Assembly (NCBI RefSeq): GCF_004349065.1
Contig: NZ_SMKZ01000029.1
Location: 1-64,000 of the forward strand
Source of the DNA: Jiangella asiatica
GTDB taxonomy: Bacteria > Actinomycetota > Actinomycetes > Jiangellales > Jiangellaceae
Direction: 5' to 3'
Length of the DNA stretch: 64,000 nt
The position numbers and the translations under genes were made by a program. How positions within the stretch are numbered: position 1 is the first letter of the stretch; the number at the start of each line of letters is the position of its first letter. Of the stretch, positions 53,177-61,533 are shown one piece after another. A model generated the notes under the pieces. That model made no database searches. It was not told where the DNA came from and was given only the letters and a program-made list of their open reading frames with translations.

Positions 53177-54214
53177 TCACGCCGTCGTTGGTGGTGCCGT
53201 GCTCTTCCTGGTCACGAGCGTCGGTGGGACGACGATGCGCTCGTGTTCGTCGCGTCCCACGGAGCCGGACTCGATGAGGTCGAGAAGCAGGCCGATGCTC
53301 CTGCGACCGACCTCGGCGAAGTCCTGCCGGACCGTGGTCAGCGGCGGGCTGAAGAACTCCGCCTCGGGAATGTCGTCGAAGCCGACCACGCTGATGTCGT
53401 CGGGCACCCGGATGCCGGCCTCGGTGAGCGCGCGCAGCAGCCCCAGTGCCATCTGGTCGTTGCCGACGAAGATCGCACCGGCCTCGCGGTCGGCGGCGAT
53501 CGCGCGGCCGGCCTCGTAGCCGGCGCGTGGGCTCCAGTCGCCCTGGATGAGCCGCGGCACCGGCGCACCGGCCTGCTCGAGTGTTGCCTGCCAGCCCGTC
53601 GTCCGGCCCTCGGCCTCCAGCCACTCGGCCGGGCCGGCGACGTGCCAGACGGTGCGGTGGCCGAGGTCGAGCAGGTGCTGGGTGGCCAGCCGCGCGCCGG
53701 CGACCTGGTCGACGGCGACGACGGGGGTGGCGCCGGCCTCGCCGCCCTCGACCGCGACGACCGGCAGGTGACCAGGGACGCGTGACACCGCCGCGGCAGC
53801 CTCGATCTGTGGCGCGATGGCGATCATGCCGTCCACGGCCTGGGCGGTGAGGTAGTCCAGCGCCTCGTCCACGTTCTTGCGGGTGATGGTCTTCAGGCTC
53901 ACGATGCTGACGAAGTAGCCGGCGTCGCGGGCCGCCTGCTCGATGCCGAACAGCGTGCTGGCCGGGCCGTAGAGCGTGGTGTCGAACGCGACCACGCCGA
54001 GGGTGTTGGTGCGCCGGGTCACCAGCGCGCGGGCGGAGAGGTTGCGCCGGTAGCCCAGTTGGTCGATGGCGGCCAGCACGCGCTCGCGGGTGGACGCGCG
54101 AACGTTGGGGTGCCCGTTGAGGACCCGCGACACGGTCTGGTGCGACACGCCCGCGATACGGGCGACGTCGGCCATCACCGGGCTGCGGTTGACCGTCCCC
54201 TGCGTCATGCTCAC
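53177..54214 (-). CDS. LacI-family regulator of the arabinose operon (AraR-like)
   Basis: 345 residues. The HTH VMADVARIAGVSHQTVSRVL is near residues 13-32, followed by a hinge (NLSARALVTRRTNTLGVV) and an effector-binding domain with FVGNDQMALGLLRALTEAGI. It heads the araBDA transcript and presumably senses L-arabinose or a phosphorylated product. A LacI-type palindrome (54240-54254) is 25 bases before its start. GTG 54214 has GAGAG upstream; ATG 54208 is the alternative. It is a LacI member, unlike the GntR-type AraR of Bacillus. Confidence 0.9.
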   Translation of the reverse strand: MSMTQGTVNRSPVMADVARIAGVSHQTVSRVLNGHPNVRASTRERVLAAIDQLGYRRNLSARALVTRRTNTLGVVAFDTTLYGPASTLFGIEQAARDAGYFVSIVSLKTITRKNVDEALDYLTAQAVDGMIAIAPQIEAAAAVSRVPGHLPVVAVEGGEAGATPVVAVDQVAGARLATQHLLDLGHRTVWHVAGPAEWLEAEGRTTGWQATLEQAGAPVPRLIQGDWSPRAGYEAGRAIAADREAGAIFVGNDQMALGLLRALTEAGIRVPDDISVVGFDDIPEAEFFSPPLTTVRQDFAEVGRRSIGLLLDLIESGSVGRDEHERIVVPPTLVTRKSTAPPTTA

Positions 54215-54239
54215 ACCGTACTCTCTGCGCAGTCGTGGG

Positions 54240-54254
54240 TGTGAACGTTAACAA
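54240..54254. promoter_or_regulatory. LacI-type operator upstream of the ara operon
   Basis: TGTGAACGTTAACAA has an AACGTT centre and near-symmetrical halves, like classical LacI-family sites of the TGTTAACGTTAACA type. It precedes the regulator gene that heads the ara operon, so one site could control the regulator and araBDA together. Confidence 0.6.
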
Positions 54255-54285
54255 GGACCCCGTCGTCGCGCCACACGCGATCTTG

Positions 54286-54366
54286 CAAATGATCACGTTC
54301 AGCACGAAATCGCGTGTCGCACCATGCTTGTGAGCCTCGTGATGCACCAGGAATCCTCGTGGTGGC
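54286..54366 (+). repeat. Interspersed element, class II (copy 6)
   Basis: It starts CAAATGATCACGTTCAGCA, continues GAAATCGCGTGTCGCACCAT, and has the class II right half: CTCGTGATGCACCAGGAATC, then CTCGTGGTGG. It lies between the ara regulator promoter and the 3' end of the TetR gene. Confidence 0.85.
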
Positions 54367-54389
54367 GGCGGAGTGGACGCCGCCACGGC

Positions 54390-55037
54390 TCACCGGAGGG
54401 CGACGGCGCGAACGGCCCGGCGGGTGCGTTCCGGTCCGACCTCGGCGACCATGGCGTGCAGGTGCTCGGCGGCCAGCGGTGCCAGCACCGCGTGGGCGAG
54501 CGCGTCGGGATCGGTGTGCTCAGGTGATCCGGCCGCGGCGAGCAGCAACGTGACGTGCCGGTGCCAGAAGCGGTAGGCGCCGATGCGGTACCGGGCGCCG
54601 GGCGCGGCGGTCTCCGACATGCGCACCAGGTCCAGGTGGACGAGGACGTAGTCGAGGTAGGCGTCGACGAACGCGGCCAGCCGTTCGAGCGGCGCGGGCG
54701 CGTCGTCGTGCCCGCCCGGGCCGAGAGGGGCCGGCCCGAACAGGATGGCTTCCTGCAGCTCGCGCTCCCGTTCGTCCAGGAGCGCGACGGCGAGCCCGGC
54801 CTTGTCGCCGAACCGGCGGAACACCGTGCCCTTTCCGACCCCGGCGGCGGCGGCGACGGCGTCCATCGTCACGTTGTCGACGCCGTCGCGGGCGAACAGC
54901 GCGGCCGCGGCGTCGAGCACGGCGACCCGGTTGCGGGCGGCGTCGGCCCGTTCCCGCGGCGGCGAGGAGCGCAGTTGCAGCAGCTCGCCCGGCGGCGGGG
55001 AATAACCGGACCGCGGTCCGGTCTTGTCCATGGACAT
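54390..55037 (-). CDS. TetR-family transcriptional regulator
   Basis: 215 residues. The HTH spans about 37-80 (RVAVLDAAAALFARDGVDNV, then MDAVAAAAGVGKGTVFRRFG), and a helical ligand domain follows. It is divergent from an azoreductase gene, the common arrangement for quinone- or dye-responsive repressors. ATG 55037 is followed two codons later by another ATG (55031); either could be used. A perfect 18-base palindrome lies inside its first codons and a related one sits between the two genes. Confidence 0.9.
   Translation of the reverse strand: MSMDKTGPRSGYSPPPGELLQLRSSPPRERADAARNRVAVLDAAAALFARDGVDNVTMDAVAAAAGVGKGTVFRRFGDKAGLAVALLDERERELQEAILFGPAPLGPGGHDDAPAPLERLAAFVDAYLDYVLVHLDLVRMSETAAPGARYRIGAYRFWHRHVTLLLAAAGSPEHTDPDALAHAVLAPLAAEHLHAMVAEVGPERTRRAVRAVALR
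55005..55022. promoter_or_regulatory. Perfect 18-base palindrome, candidate TetR operator 1
   Basis: ACCGGACCGCGGTCCGGT is fully self-complementary. It is inside the 5' end of the TetR coding region, 34 bases from a second, imperfect copy. Both are preceded by ATA. Binding here could block elongation of the tetR transcript as well as divergent initiation. Confidence 0.6.
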
Positions 55038-55038
55038 A

Positions 55039-55056
55039 ACCGGACTGTAGTCCAGA
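55039..55056. promoter_or_regulatory. Candidate TetR operator 2
   Basis: ACCGGACTGTAGTCCAGA repeats the first seven bases and the central GTCC of operator 1. It lies between the TetR and azoreductase start codons, where it would overlap both promoters. Confidence 0.55.
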
Positions 55057-55079
55057 TCGCTCGTTCGAAGGGAACCTCC

Positions 55080-55715
55080 ATGACAACACTCCTGCACATC
55101 TCCGCGTCGCCGCGGGGCAACGTCTCGGAGTCGCTCGTGCTCGCCGACGAGTTCGTGGCCGCCTACCGCCAGGCCAACCCCGGTGCTGAGGCCAGGCACT
55201 GGGACCTCTGGGACGGCACCCTGCCGGAGTTCGGCCCGACAGCGGCGCACGCCAAGATGGCGATCTTCGCCGGGCAGGACCTCGACGACACGCAGCGAAC
55301 CGTCTGGAAGGACGTCACCGCGGCGTTCGCCCGCTTCGACGCCGCCGACCATTACCTGTTCAGCGTGCCCATGTGGAACGCCGGGCTGCCCTACGTGCTG
55401 AAGCAGTTCATCGACGTCGTGAGCCAGCCCGGCCTGGTGTTCGAGTTCCACCCGGAGCTGGGCTATCGAGGACTGCTGCGCGGCAAGAAGGCCGCCGTCA
55501 TCTACACCAGCGGCGTCTACGCACCCGGCCGCGGTCCGGCGTTCGGCTCGAACTTCCAGAGCCCCTACCTGGAGGACTGGCTGCGCTGGGCCGGCGTCGA
55601 GGACATCCGGACGGTGTCGCTGCGGCCGGACTCGGTGGTGGGAGACCCGGCGGACCCGGAGGCAGGGCGGCGCGCCGCGCGAGCGGCCGCGAGCGCGGCG
55701 GCGGCCACGTTCTGA
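55080..55715 (+). CDS. FMN-dependent NADH-azoreductase
   Basis: 211 residues of the AzoR flavodoxin-like family. The FMN phosphate site is HISASPRGNVSESLVLADEF (about 6-25), the flavin-contacting VPMWNAGLPYVLKQFIDVVS is near 96-115, and YTSGVYAPG completes the site. It reduces azo bonds and, more relevantly for cells, quinones, using NADH. It is divergent from and probably repressed by the adjacent TetR protein. GAAGGGA lies a few bases before ATG 55080. Confidence 0.93.
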   Translation: MTTLLHISASPRGNVSESLVLADEFVAAYRQANPGAEARHWDLWDGTLPEFGPTAAHAKMAIFAGQDLDDTQRTVWKDVTAAFARFDAADHYLFSVPMWNAGLPYVLKQFIDVVSQPGLVFEFHPELGYRGLLRGKKAAVIYTSGVYAPGRGPAFGSNFQSPYLEDWLRWAGVEDIRTVSLRPDSVVGDPADPEAGRRAARAAASAAAATF

Positions 55716-55722
55716 CCCCGCG

Positions 55723-56586
55723 CTACTTCAGCAGCTTCGACATCCGACGGTCGGCGAGGATCTTGCCGCCGGTCTGGCAGGTGGGGCAGTACTGGAGGCT
55801 GGAGTCGGCGAACGACACCTCGCGCACGACGTCGCCGCAGACCGGGCAGGTCTCGCCGGTGCGCCCATGGACCCGCATGGACGAGCGCTTGGAGTCCTTG
55901 AGGTCCTTGGCGGCCAGTCCTTGCGCGCGCTTCAGCGCGGTGGTGAGCTCATCGATGATGACGGCGTGCAGCGCGGCGAGCTCGTCGTCGTCGAGGCTCG
56001 ACGCGGGCCGGAACGGCGACAGCCTGGCCGCGTGCAGCACCTCGTCGGAGTAGGCGTTGCCGATGCCGGCGATGACCGACTGATCGCGCAGCACGCCCTT
56101 GATCTGGGCGCGTTTGGCGTCGGTGAGGATCTGGCGCAGCCGGTCGACGGTGAACTCGTCGGATAACGGGTCCACGCCCAGCCGGGCGATCCCAGGGACC
56201 TCGGCGGGGTCGCGGGCGACGTAGACGGCCAGCCGCTTGCGAGTGCCGGCCTCGGTGAGGTCGAAGCCGGAGCCGTCGTCGAGGTGGACGCGCAGCGCCA
56301 GCGGCCCGCTGCCGGGCTTCGGCGGCTTCGGGGAGAGCGTGTCGCTCCACCGCAGCCAGCCGGCCCGGGCCAGATGGATGATCAGGTGGATACCGTCGCA
56401 GTCGAGGTCGACGAACTTGCCGTGCCGGGCAACCCCGGTCACGGTGAGCCCGCCGAGCGCGGTGACGGGTGGGTCGAAGGTCTTGAGCACGCTGATGGCG
56501 GCGACGTCGACACGCGCGACCACCCGGCCGACCGCCTTCTCGCGCAGGAAGGCGGCCAGGGCCTCGACCTCGGGTAGCTCCGGCAT
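55723..56586 (-). CDS. Fpg/Nei-family DNA glycosylase/AP lyase
   Basis: 287 residues. The N-terminus MPELPEVEAL supplies the catalytic Pro and Glu. The H2TH domain contains VLRDQSVIAGIGNAYSDEVL, and a C-terminal zinc finger has CPVCGDVV and CPTCQ. It excises oxidised bases and nicks the abasic site. Substrate range (8-oxoguanine versus pyrimidines) cannot be decided. It is convergent with azoreductase and followed upstream by aat with a four-base gap on the same strand. Confidence 0.92.
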   Translation of the reverse strand: MPELPEVEALAAFLREKAVGRVVARVDVAAISVLKTFDPPVTALGGLTVTGVARHGKFVDLDCDGIHLIIHLARAGWLRWSDTLSPKPPKPGSGPLALRVHLDDGSGFDLTEAGTRKRLAVYVARDPAEVPGIARLGVDPLSDEFTVDRLRQILTDAKRAQIKGVLRDQSVIAGIGNAYSDEVLHAARLSPFRPASSLDDDELAALHAVIIDELTTALKRAQGLAAKDLKDSKRSSMRVHGRTGETCPVCGDVVREVSFADSSLQYCPTCQTGGKILADRRMSKLLK

Positions 56587-56590
56587 GGTG

Positions 56591-57304
56591 TCAGTGTGCC
56601 TCGTTCGGTACGCGCCCGGCGAACACGGGCGGCAGCGGCAGCTCCAGCGCCCGGCGCAACCGGCTGAGGTACTCAGGACGCGGGATCTCGACCACACCGA
56701 GGCTCTCCAGGTGCTGCGTGCCCCACTGGACGTCGAGCAGCCGGCCCACCTGCCCGTCGGCGCGCAGCAGCTCGACCAGGGCGACCAAAGCGACCTTGGA
56801 CGCGTCGCGACCCCAGCGCTGGGTGGCGTGGAACATGGACTCCCCGGCGAACAGACCGCCGATGGCCACGCCGTACAGCCCACCGGCCAGCCGGCCGTCC
56901 GGCGTCCATGCCTCGACGGAGTGCGCCCAGCCGAGCCGGTGCAGCCGCTCGTAGGCCTGCCGGATGCCCGGGGTGATCCACGCCCCGGGCCGCGTGGGGT
57001 CGGCGCACGCGTCGATGACCTCGCCGAAGCTGGCGTCGACCCGGATCTCGAACCGTCGGCACGACTGGCGCAGCGACCGCGACACCCGGAGTCCGCCCAG
57101 CGGCAGCACGCCGCGCGGGTTCGGCGACCACCACGCGAGGTCGGTGGCCCGGCCGAGCAGGTGGTCGACCGGCATCGGGAACAGGCCGTTGCGGTACGCC
57201 GCGAGGAGCGTGCCGGGCTCCAGGTCGGCGCCGAACGCGACGAGGTCGTCGTCGCCGGATGTGCTGGGCAGCTCCCACCGGGTCGGCGGCGGCTCGACGG
57301 GCAC
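56591..57304 (-). CDS. aat: Leucyl/phenylalanyl-tRNA--protein transferase
   Basis: 237 residues of the Aat family. Diagnostic parts are YRNGLFPMPVD, WWSPNPRGVLPLGGLRVSRS and GGLYGVAIGGLFAGESMFHA. It adds Leu or Phe from charged tRNA to proteins with N-terminal Arg or Lys, marking them for ClpS-ClpAP/ClpCP degradation (N-degron pathway). GTG 57304 has GGGAGGGAG upstream and gives the expected N-terminus; an ATG 14 codons earlier lacks a ribosome site. It is paired with the glycosylase gene (four-base gap). Confidence 0.94.
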   Translation of the reverse strand: MPVEPPPTRWELPSTSGDDDLVAFGADLEPGTLLAAYRNGLFPMPVDHLLGRATDLAWWSPNPRGVLPLGGLRVSRSLRQSCRRFEIRVDASFGEVIDACADPTRPGAWITPGIRQAYERLHRLGWAHSVEAWTPDGRLAGGLYGVAIGGLFAGESMFHATQRWGRDASKVALVALVELLRADGQVGRLLDVQWGTQHLESLGVVEIPRPEYLSRLRRALELPLPPVFAGRVPNEAH

Positions 57305-57408
57305 TACGGTCTCCCTCCCGGCACGGTGCGACGGCTCCGCTCCCATCGTCAGGGTAATCCGCCCCACGACGGATCCGAATGACGTCGCCGGCCACGTACA
57401 GTGAAGGC

Positions 57409-58101
57409 ATGGGTGTGCGTCGGACCGTAGGCACCTGGGCCGGTACCGTCGCCGCGCGACGCGCGGCGCCGATCATGGCCGCGCGCGGTGCGAACCAGTT
57501 CATGAGCCGGGCCATCGAGGGTTTCCCCGGCTTCCCGGGCGCCCGCGAGGTGGCCCGTCGTCACCTCGACAAGCGCGGCGACGTCGAGCGCGCCATCCGC
57601 GACGTCATCGAGCAGCACATCCGGCTGGCCGGCGTCCAGGGCTTCGTCACCAACATCGGCGGCGTCGTCACCATGCCGGTCGCTGTGCCGGCGAACATGG
57701 CCGGCATCGCGGTGCTGCACTTTCGCATGGCCGCGGCCATCGCGCACCTGCGCGGCTACGACATCGCCGACCCGCGGGTGCGCACGGCCGCGATGATGAC
57801 ACTGCTCGGCAAGGACGGCGTCGAGGCCGCGCTACGCGGCCGCGACCTGCCGGGCCGGCCGTTCGACGTTGCCACCGGCATCAACGAGCCCGACCCCGCC
57901 GTCGTCGAGCGAACCGTGGCGGGCGTGACGTCGCAGCTGGTGGCGCGTATCGGCGGCAAGCATGCGACGCTGGCGATGGTCCGCCGCGTCCCTGTGCTGG
58001 GCGGTGCGGTCAGCGCGGGCGTCGACGCGTTCTCCACCTACGCGATCGGCCGGTTCGCCGACCGCGAGTTCCCGCCCAACGTCACCGTCGAGCGGGCCTG
58101 A
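57409..58101 (+). CDS. EcsC family protein
   Basis: 230 residues with an amphipathic, Ala/Gly-rich helical character. EcsC-like parts are VQGFVTNIGGVVTMPVAVPA, LHFRMAAAIAHLRGYDIADP and RRVPVLGGAVSAGVDAFSTY. EcsC of Bacillus influences secretion and an ABC transporter, but the biochemical role is not known. It may associate peripherally with the membrane. ATG 57409 fits the family start. It is convergent with the Nei2 gene, seven bases apart. Confidence 0.85.
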   Translation: MGVRRTVGTWAGTVAARRAAPIMAARGANQFMSRAIEGFPGFPGAREVARRHLDKRGDVERAIRDVIEQHIRLAGVQGFVTNIGGVVTMPVAVPANMAGIAVLHFRMAAAIAHLRGYDIADPRVRTAAMMTLLGKDGVEAALRGRDLPGRPFDVATGINEPDPAVVERTVAGVTSQLVARIGGKHATLAMVRRVPVLGGAVSAGVDAFSTYAIGRFADREFPPNVTVERA

Positions 58102-58108
58102 TCTCGCT

Positions 58109-58897
58109 TCAGGGCCGCGGCTGGCAGCGCGGGCACCAGTAAGTCAGCCGCGCCTGGGGTGGGGTGCCGATCTGCGCTGACCGGATCGGCGTGCCGCAGC
58201 GCCAGCAGGGCCGCCGGCCGCGTCCGTACACCCAGTGCTGCCGGCCCGGGCGGGGGTCGCCGGTGGTCACCTGGCGCCCGGTCTCGATACCGAGGTGCAG
58301 CAGCCGGTGCGCGTCGTCGACGACGGCGCGCAGGTCGGGCGCCGCGGCCACCGGCGTCCACGGTGACGCGCCGGCCAGGAAGCACAGCTCGGCCATGTAC
58401 ATGTTGCCGATGCCGGCGAGGTTGCGCTGGTCGAGCAGGGCGACGCCCAGCTCGCGGTCAGGGTCCGTGAGCAGGCGGCGGACGGCGACGTCGGCGGACC
58501 AGTCGTCGCCGAGTAGGTCGGGGCCCAGGTGTCCGACGACGCGCGACTCGTCCGCGGTCCGGACCAGCTCGACCACGGGCAGCCGGAACCCGACCGCGTC
58601 GTGCCGGTCTGTCGACAGCACCACCCGGATCTGGAACGCCGGACCGCCCCGCCAGGGCTGACCGGAGGCGAAGACGCGCCAAGCGCCGTCCATCCGCAGG
58701 TGGGTGTGGAGCGTCAAGCCACCGCTCACCCTGGTGAGCAGATGCTTGCCGCGGGCGACCGACTCGGTGACGGTACGTCCGGCGAGGTCGGCGGTGGCCA
58801 GGCGCGGCACGCGGAAGTCGGTGCGCACCAGCTCGGCACCGGCCAGCGCGTCGTGGAGGCGTTTCGTGGCCAGCCAGACCGTGTCGCCTTCGGGCAT
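58109..58897 (-). CDS. Endonuclease VIII-like DNA glycosylase (Nei2 type)
   Basis: 262 residues. The N-terminus MPEGDTVWLATKRLHDALAG has the catalytic Pro and Glu. The H2TH region is DQRNLAGIGNMYMAELCFLA and a zinc finger lies near the C-terminus (CWRCGTPI, CPRCQP). It resembles the actinobacterial Nei2 group that removes oxidised pyrimidines. This is the second Fpg/Nei member within 3 kb, with Ogt and Ada-AlkA genes nearby. Confidence 0.93.
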   Translation of the reverse strand: MPEGDTVWLATKRLHDALAGAELVRTDFRVPRLATADLAGRTVTESVARGKHLLTRVSGGLTLHTHLRMDGAWRVFASGQPWRGGPAFQIRVVLSTDRHDAVGFRLPVVELVRTADESRVVGHLGPDLLGDDWSADVAVRRLLTDPDRELGVALLDQRNLAGIGNMYMAELCFLAGASPWTPVAAAPDLRAVVDDAHRLLHLGIETGRQVTTGDPRPGRQHWVYGRGRRPCWRCGTPIRSAQIGTPPQARLTYWCPRCQPRP

Positions 58898-58977
58898 CTG
58901 TAGAGCGTCCCACAGGCGACCGAAAACCCCTCGTCAACCGTTCCCGGGGTGGCTAGCATGCTGGTCAGGGAGCCACG

Positions 58978-59301
58978 ATGGATTCGCCTTTCCACGACCT
59001 CGGCAAAGTCTTCCGGCGTCGCCGCGCCGGCGGCCGCGGTGCGCCGTGCATCATGCCCGACCCGTTCCAGACCCTCAACGTGCAGCTGCGGCTGTCCCGC
59101 GTCGTCGGCGAGATCCGCCGGCTCGAGTGCGACCAGGGCCGCTGGGCGCGGGCACACCACCTGGCGGCGGCCACCCGCGCGTACGACGACCTGTTGCTCG
59201 ACGCGGCGCGGCTTGCCGGCGTGCCGGTGCCGGACGCACCGGCACCGGTCCGCCGGGTCATGATCGAGAGTGCGCTACGCCACGACGGCTGGAGCTGGTA
59301 G
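58978..59301 (+). CDS. Hypothetical 107-residue helical protein
   Basis: I do not recognise this protein. It begins [20 protein letters not shown], then a helical region rich in Leu, Arg and Ala ([40 protein letters not shown]) and ends GWSW. AGGGAG lies five bases before the ATG, which supports translation. Its 3' end overlaps the convergent ogt gene by 27 bases. It is divergent from the nei2 gene across 80 bases, so shared regulation with DNA repair is possible. Confidence 0.7.
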   Translation: MDSPFHDLGKVFRRRRAGGRGAPCIMPDPFQTLNVQLRLSRVVGEIRRLECDQGRWARAHHLAAATRAYDDLLLDAARLAGVPVPDAPAPVRRVMIESALRHDGWSW

Positions 59302-59784
59302 CCGCTGCTGGCTGCCGGTGGTCTCCAGGTCCAGGAGCGTGCGCTTGCGGTCCAGGCCCCAGGCGTACCCCGTCAGCACGCCGGACGAGCCCACCACGCG
59401 GTGGCACGGCACCACGATGCAGATCGGGTTACGGCCGTTCGCGGCGCCGACCGCGCGGGACGCCGTCGGCCGGCCGATCTGCTCGGCGATCTCGCGGTAG
59501 CTGCGCGTCTCGCCGTACGGGATGGCCCGCAGCGCGGCCCACACCTCCTGCTGAAACGGTGTCCCCGACGGGTTCAGTGGGACGTCGAACTCGCGCAGCT
59601 CGCCGGCGAAGTACGCGGCCAGCTGGTGGCTGGCGGCCGTGAAGGGCGCGTCGTCCTCGACCCAGCCGTCGTTGTCGAGCATGGCCGGCCGTCCCATGTA
59701 GAGGCCGCTGAGCCCGGCGCCGTCACCGGTGAGCCACAGCGTGCCCAGCGGGCTGTCGACAGCGGTCCAGTACGCGGTGGTCAT
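59275..59784 (-). CDS. ogt: Methylated-DNA--protein-cysteine methyltransferase
   Basis: 169 residues. The acceptor is Cys127 in VVPCHRVVG. The HTH-like DNA-binding part includes [20 protein letters not shown] and [11 protein letters not shown]. It removes methyl groups from O6-methylguanine in a suicide reaction. It follows the Ada-AlkA gene by 59 bases on the same strand, forming an alkylation-repair operon, and overlaps the small hypothetical gene at its 3' end. Confidence 0.95.
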   Translation of the reverse strand: MTTAYWTAVDSPLGTLWLTGDGAGLSGLYMGRPAMLDNDGWVEDDAPFTAASHQLAAYFAGELREFDVPLNPSGTPFQQEVWAALRAIPYGETRSYREIAEQIGRPTASRAVGAANGRNPICIVVPCHRVVGSSGVLTGYAWGLDRKRTLLDLETTGSQQRLPAPAVVA

Positions 59785-59843
59785 GGGTTCTCCTTCGATG
59801 GTTCTCGGGTTCTGGAGTTTCGCGGGGGCGTGACGCGGCGGCG

Positions 59844-61283
59844 TCACAGCGTCGACCAGACGTGCAGCAGCGCGTAGGAGCGCCAGGGCCGCCAGTTCTC
59901 GGCCAGCTCGGCGACGGCCCGCGGCCGGGTCGGCAAGCCCAGCCCGGCCAGCCCGTGCGTCACGCCCAGGTCGGTCGGCAGGAAGACGTCCGGGTCGGCC
60001 AGCGCGCGCATGCGCACGTACCGCGCCGTCCACGGTCCGATGCCGGGCACGTCGAGCAGCAGCCGCTCGGCCTCGTCGCGGTCCACGCCCGGGTCGAGCC
60101 GGATGCCGCCGTCGGCCAGACGAGTGGTCAGCTCGTGCAGGGTGCGCTGCCGGCTGCGCGGCATCGGGAACGTCGACGGCTCGACCGCGGCCAGCACGGA
60201 CGCCGTCGGGAACGCATGGGTGACGGTACCGACCGGCGCGTCCAGCGGCTTGCCGTGCTCGGCCACGAGCCGGCCGGCGACGGTGCGCGCCGCGGCGACC
60301 GAGATCTGCTGGCCCAGCACCGCGCGGACCGCGAGCTCGTCGCCGTCGACGGTGCCGGGCACTCGCCGCCCGGGATACGCGGCCACGAGCGGCCCGAGCA
60401 CCGGGTCGGCGCCGAGCAGGTCGTCGACGGCCTGCGGGTCGGCGTCGAGGTCGAGCACCCGGCGGCACCGGGCGACCGCGGCGGTCAGGTCGCGGGGGTC
60501 GGCCAGCCGCAGTGTCGCCTGCACCCAGCCGTCCCGCGGGGTCAGCTCGGCCACGCCGGTGCCGTGCGGCAGCGTCATGCCGCGCCGGTACGTGCCGCCG
60601 TCGACCTCCTCGATGCCGGGCACCGCGCGCTCGGCCAGGAACGCCAGGACGCCGTCGAGGTCCGCCGGCTGCCGGTAGGCCAGCCGCAGATCGATTGTCC
60701 CGGCGACGCGGTCGCGCCCGGTCCGGCGGGCACGGCCGCGCAGCTCGCTCGGCGTGATGGCGTAGACCTCGCGGATCGTGTCGTTGAACTGCCGGATGCT
60801 GGCGAACCCGGACGCGAACGCCGTCTCGGTGACCGGCAGGTCCGTGGTCTCCAGCAGCACCCGTGCCGTGTGCGCACGCTGCGAGCGGGCCAGCCGCAGC
60901 GGGCCGGCGCCGACTTCTTCGACCAGAGTCCGGTGGACCTGGCGCTCGCTGTAGCCCAGCCGGCACGCCAGCCCGGCCACCCCGTCGCGGTCGACGACGC
61001 CGTCCGCGATCAGGCGCATCGCGCGACCGACCATGTCGGCGCGCACGTTCCACTCCGCCGACCCGGGTGTCGCGTCCGGGCGGCAGCGGCGGCAGGCCCG
61101 GAAGCCGGCGCCGTGTGCCTCGGCGGCCGTACGGTAGAAGCGGATGTTGGCCCGCTTCGGCGTCATGGCCGGACAACTGGGGCGGCAGTAGATGCCGGTC
61201 GACGTCACGCCGATGTAGAAGACGCCGTCGAACCGGGCGTCGCGGCCCTGAACTGCGCGGTAGCACGCTTCTTCGTCGAGCAT
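59844..61283 (-). CDS. Ada methyl-acceptor/AraC HTH fused to AlkA 3-methyladenine DNA glycosylase
   Basis: 479 residues in three parts. The N-terminal Ada zinc domain (1-75) has the methyl-accepting Cys33 in [10 protein letters not shown] and further ligands in ACRRCRP. An AraC-type HTH (about 85-185; [20 protein letters not shown]) is followed by an AlkA glycosylase (about 200-479) with the helix-hairpin-helix [20 protein letters not shown] and its catalytic Asp in PTDLG. Methylation of the N-terminal Cys should activate transcription of this gene and ogt. ATG 61283 is the family start. Confidence 0.95.
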   Translation of the reverse strand: MLDEEACYRAVQGRDARFDGVFYIGVTSTGIYCRPSCPAMTPKRANIRFYRTAAEAHGAGFRACRRCRPDATPGSAEWNVRADMVGRAMRLIADGVVDRDGVAGLACRLGYSERQVHRTLVEEVGAGPLRLARSQRAHTARVLLETTDLPVTETAFASGFASIRQFNDTIREVYAITPSELRGRARRTGRDRVAGTIDLRLAYRQPADLDGVLAFLAERAVPGIEEVDGGTYRRGMTLPHGTGVAELTPRDGWVQATLRLADPRDLTAAVARCRRVLDLDADPQAVDDLLGADPVLGPLVAAYPGRRVPGTVDGDELAVRAVLGQQISVAAARTVAGRLVAEHGKPLDAPVGTVTHAFPTASVLAAVEPSTFPMPRSRQRTLHELTTRLADGGIRLDPGVDRDEAERLLLDVPGIGPWTARYVRMRALADPDVFLPTDLGVTHGLAGLGLPTRPRAVAELAENWRPWRSYALLHVWSTL

Positions 61284-61361
61284 GCGTCCAGTGTGACTCG
61301 CCGGGCGGGCCCCTACTAGCGGGAATCGGACATCACCGTGTGACACCACCCCGGCAGCCCC

Positions 61362-61453
61362 TCAAATGATCACGTTCACCACGAAACCTCGTGTCGCACC
61401 ATGCTTGCACGCATGGTGTTGCACGGGTGATCCTGCTGAACGTGATCATTTCG
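61362..61453 (+). repeat. Interspersed palindromic element, class I (copy 7)
   Basis: AAATGATCACGTTCA (61364-61378) and TGAACGTGATCATTT (61437-61451) are perfect inverted repeats. The interior has CACCATGCTTGC followed by GCATGGTG, like copy 1. It lies between the Ada-AlkA promoter and the 3' end of the MurA-like gene. Confidence 0.9.
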
Positions 61454-61533
61454 AGGGCGCAGGGGCGAAGCTCTGCGGCCGCCGATCCCAGGCCTGAGCC
61501 GGCCGTGACCCCGGAACCGGCGCTCCTGATCGA

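Noticed and set aside
71-61453. The dispersed repeats as a CRISPR array
   Set aside because: Copies are kilobases apart, lie in both orientations and have no regular spacers or cas genes nearby.
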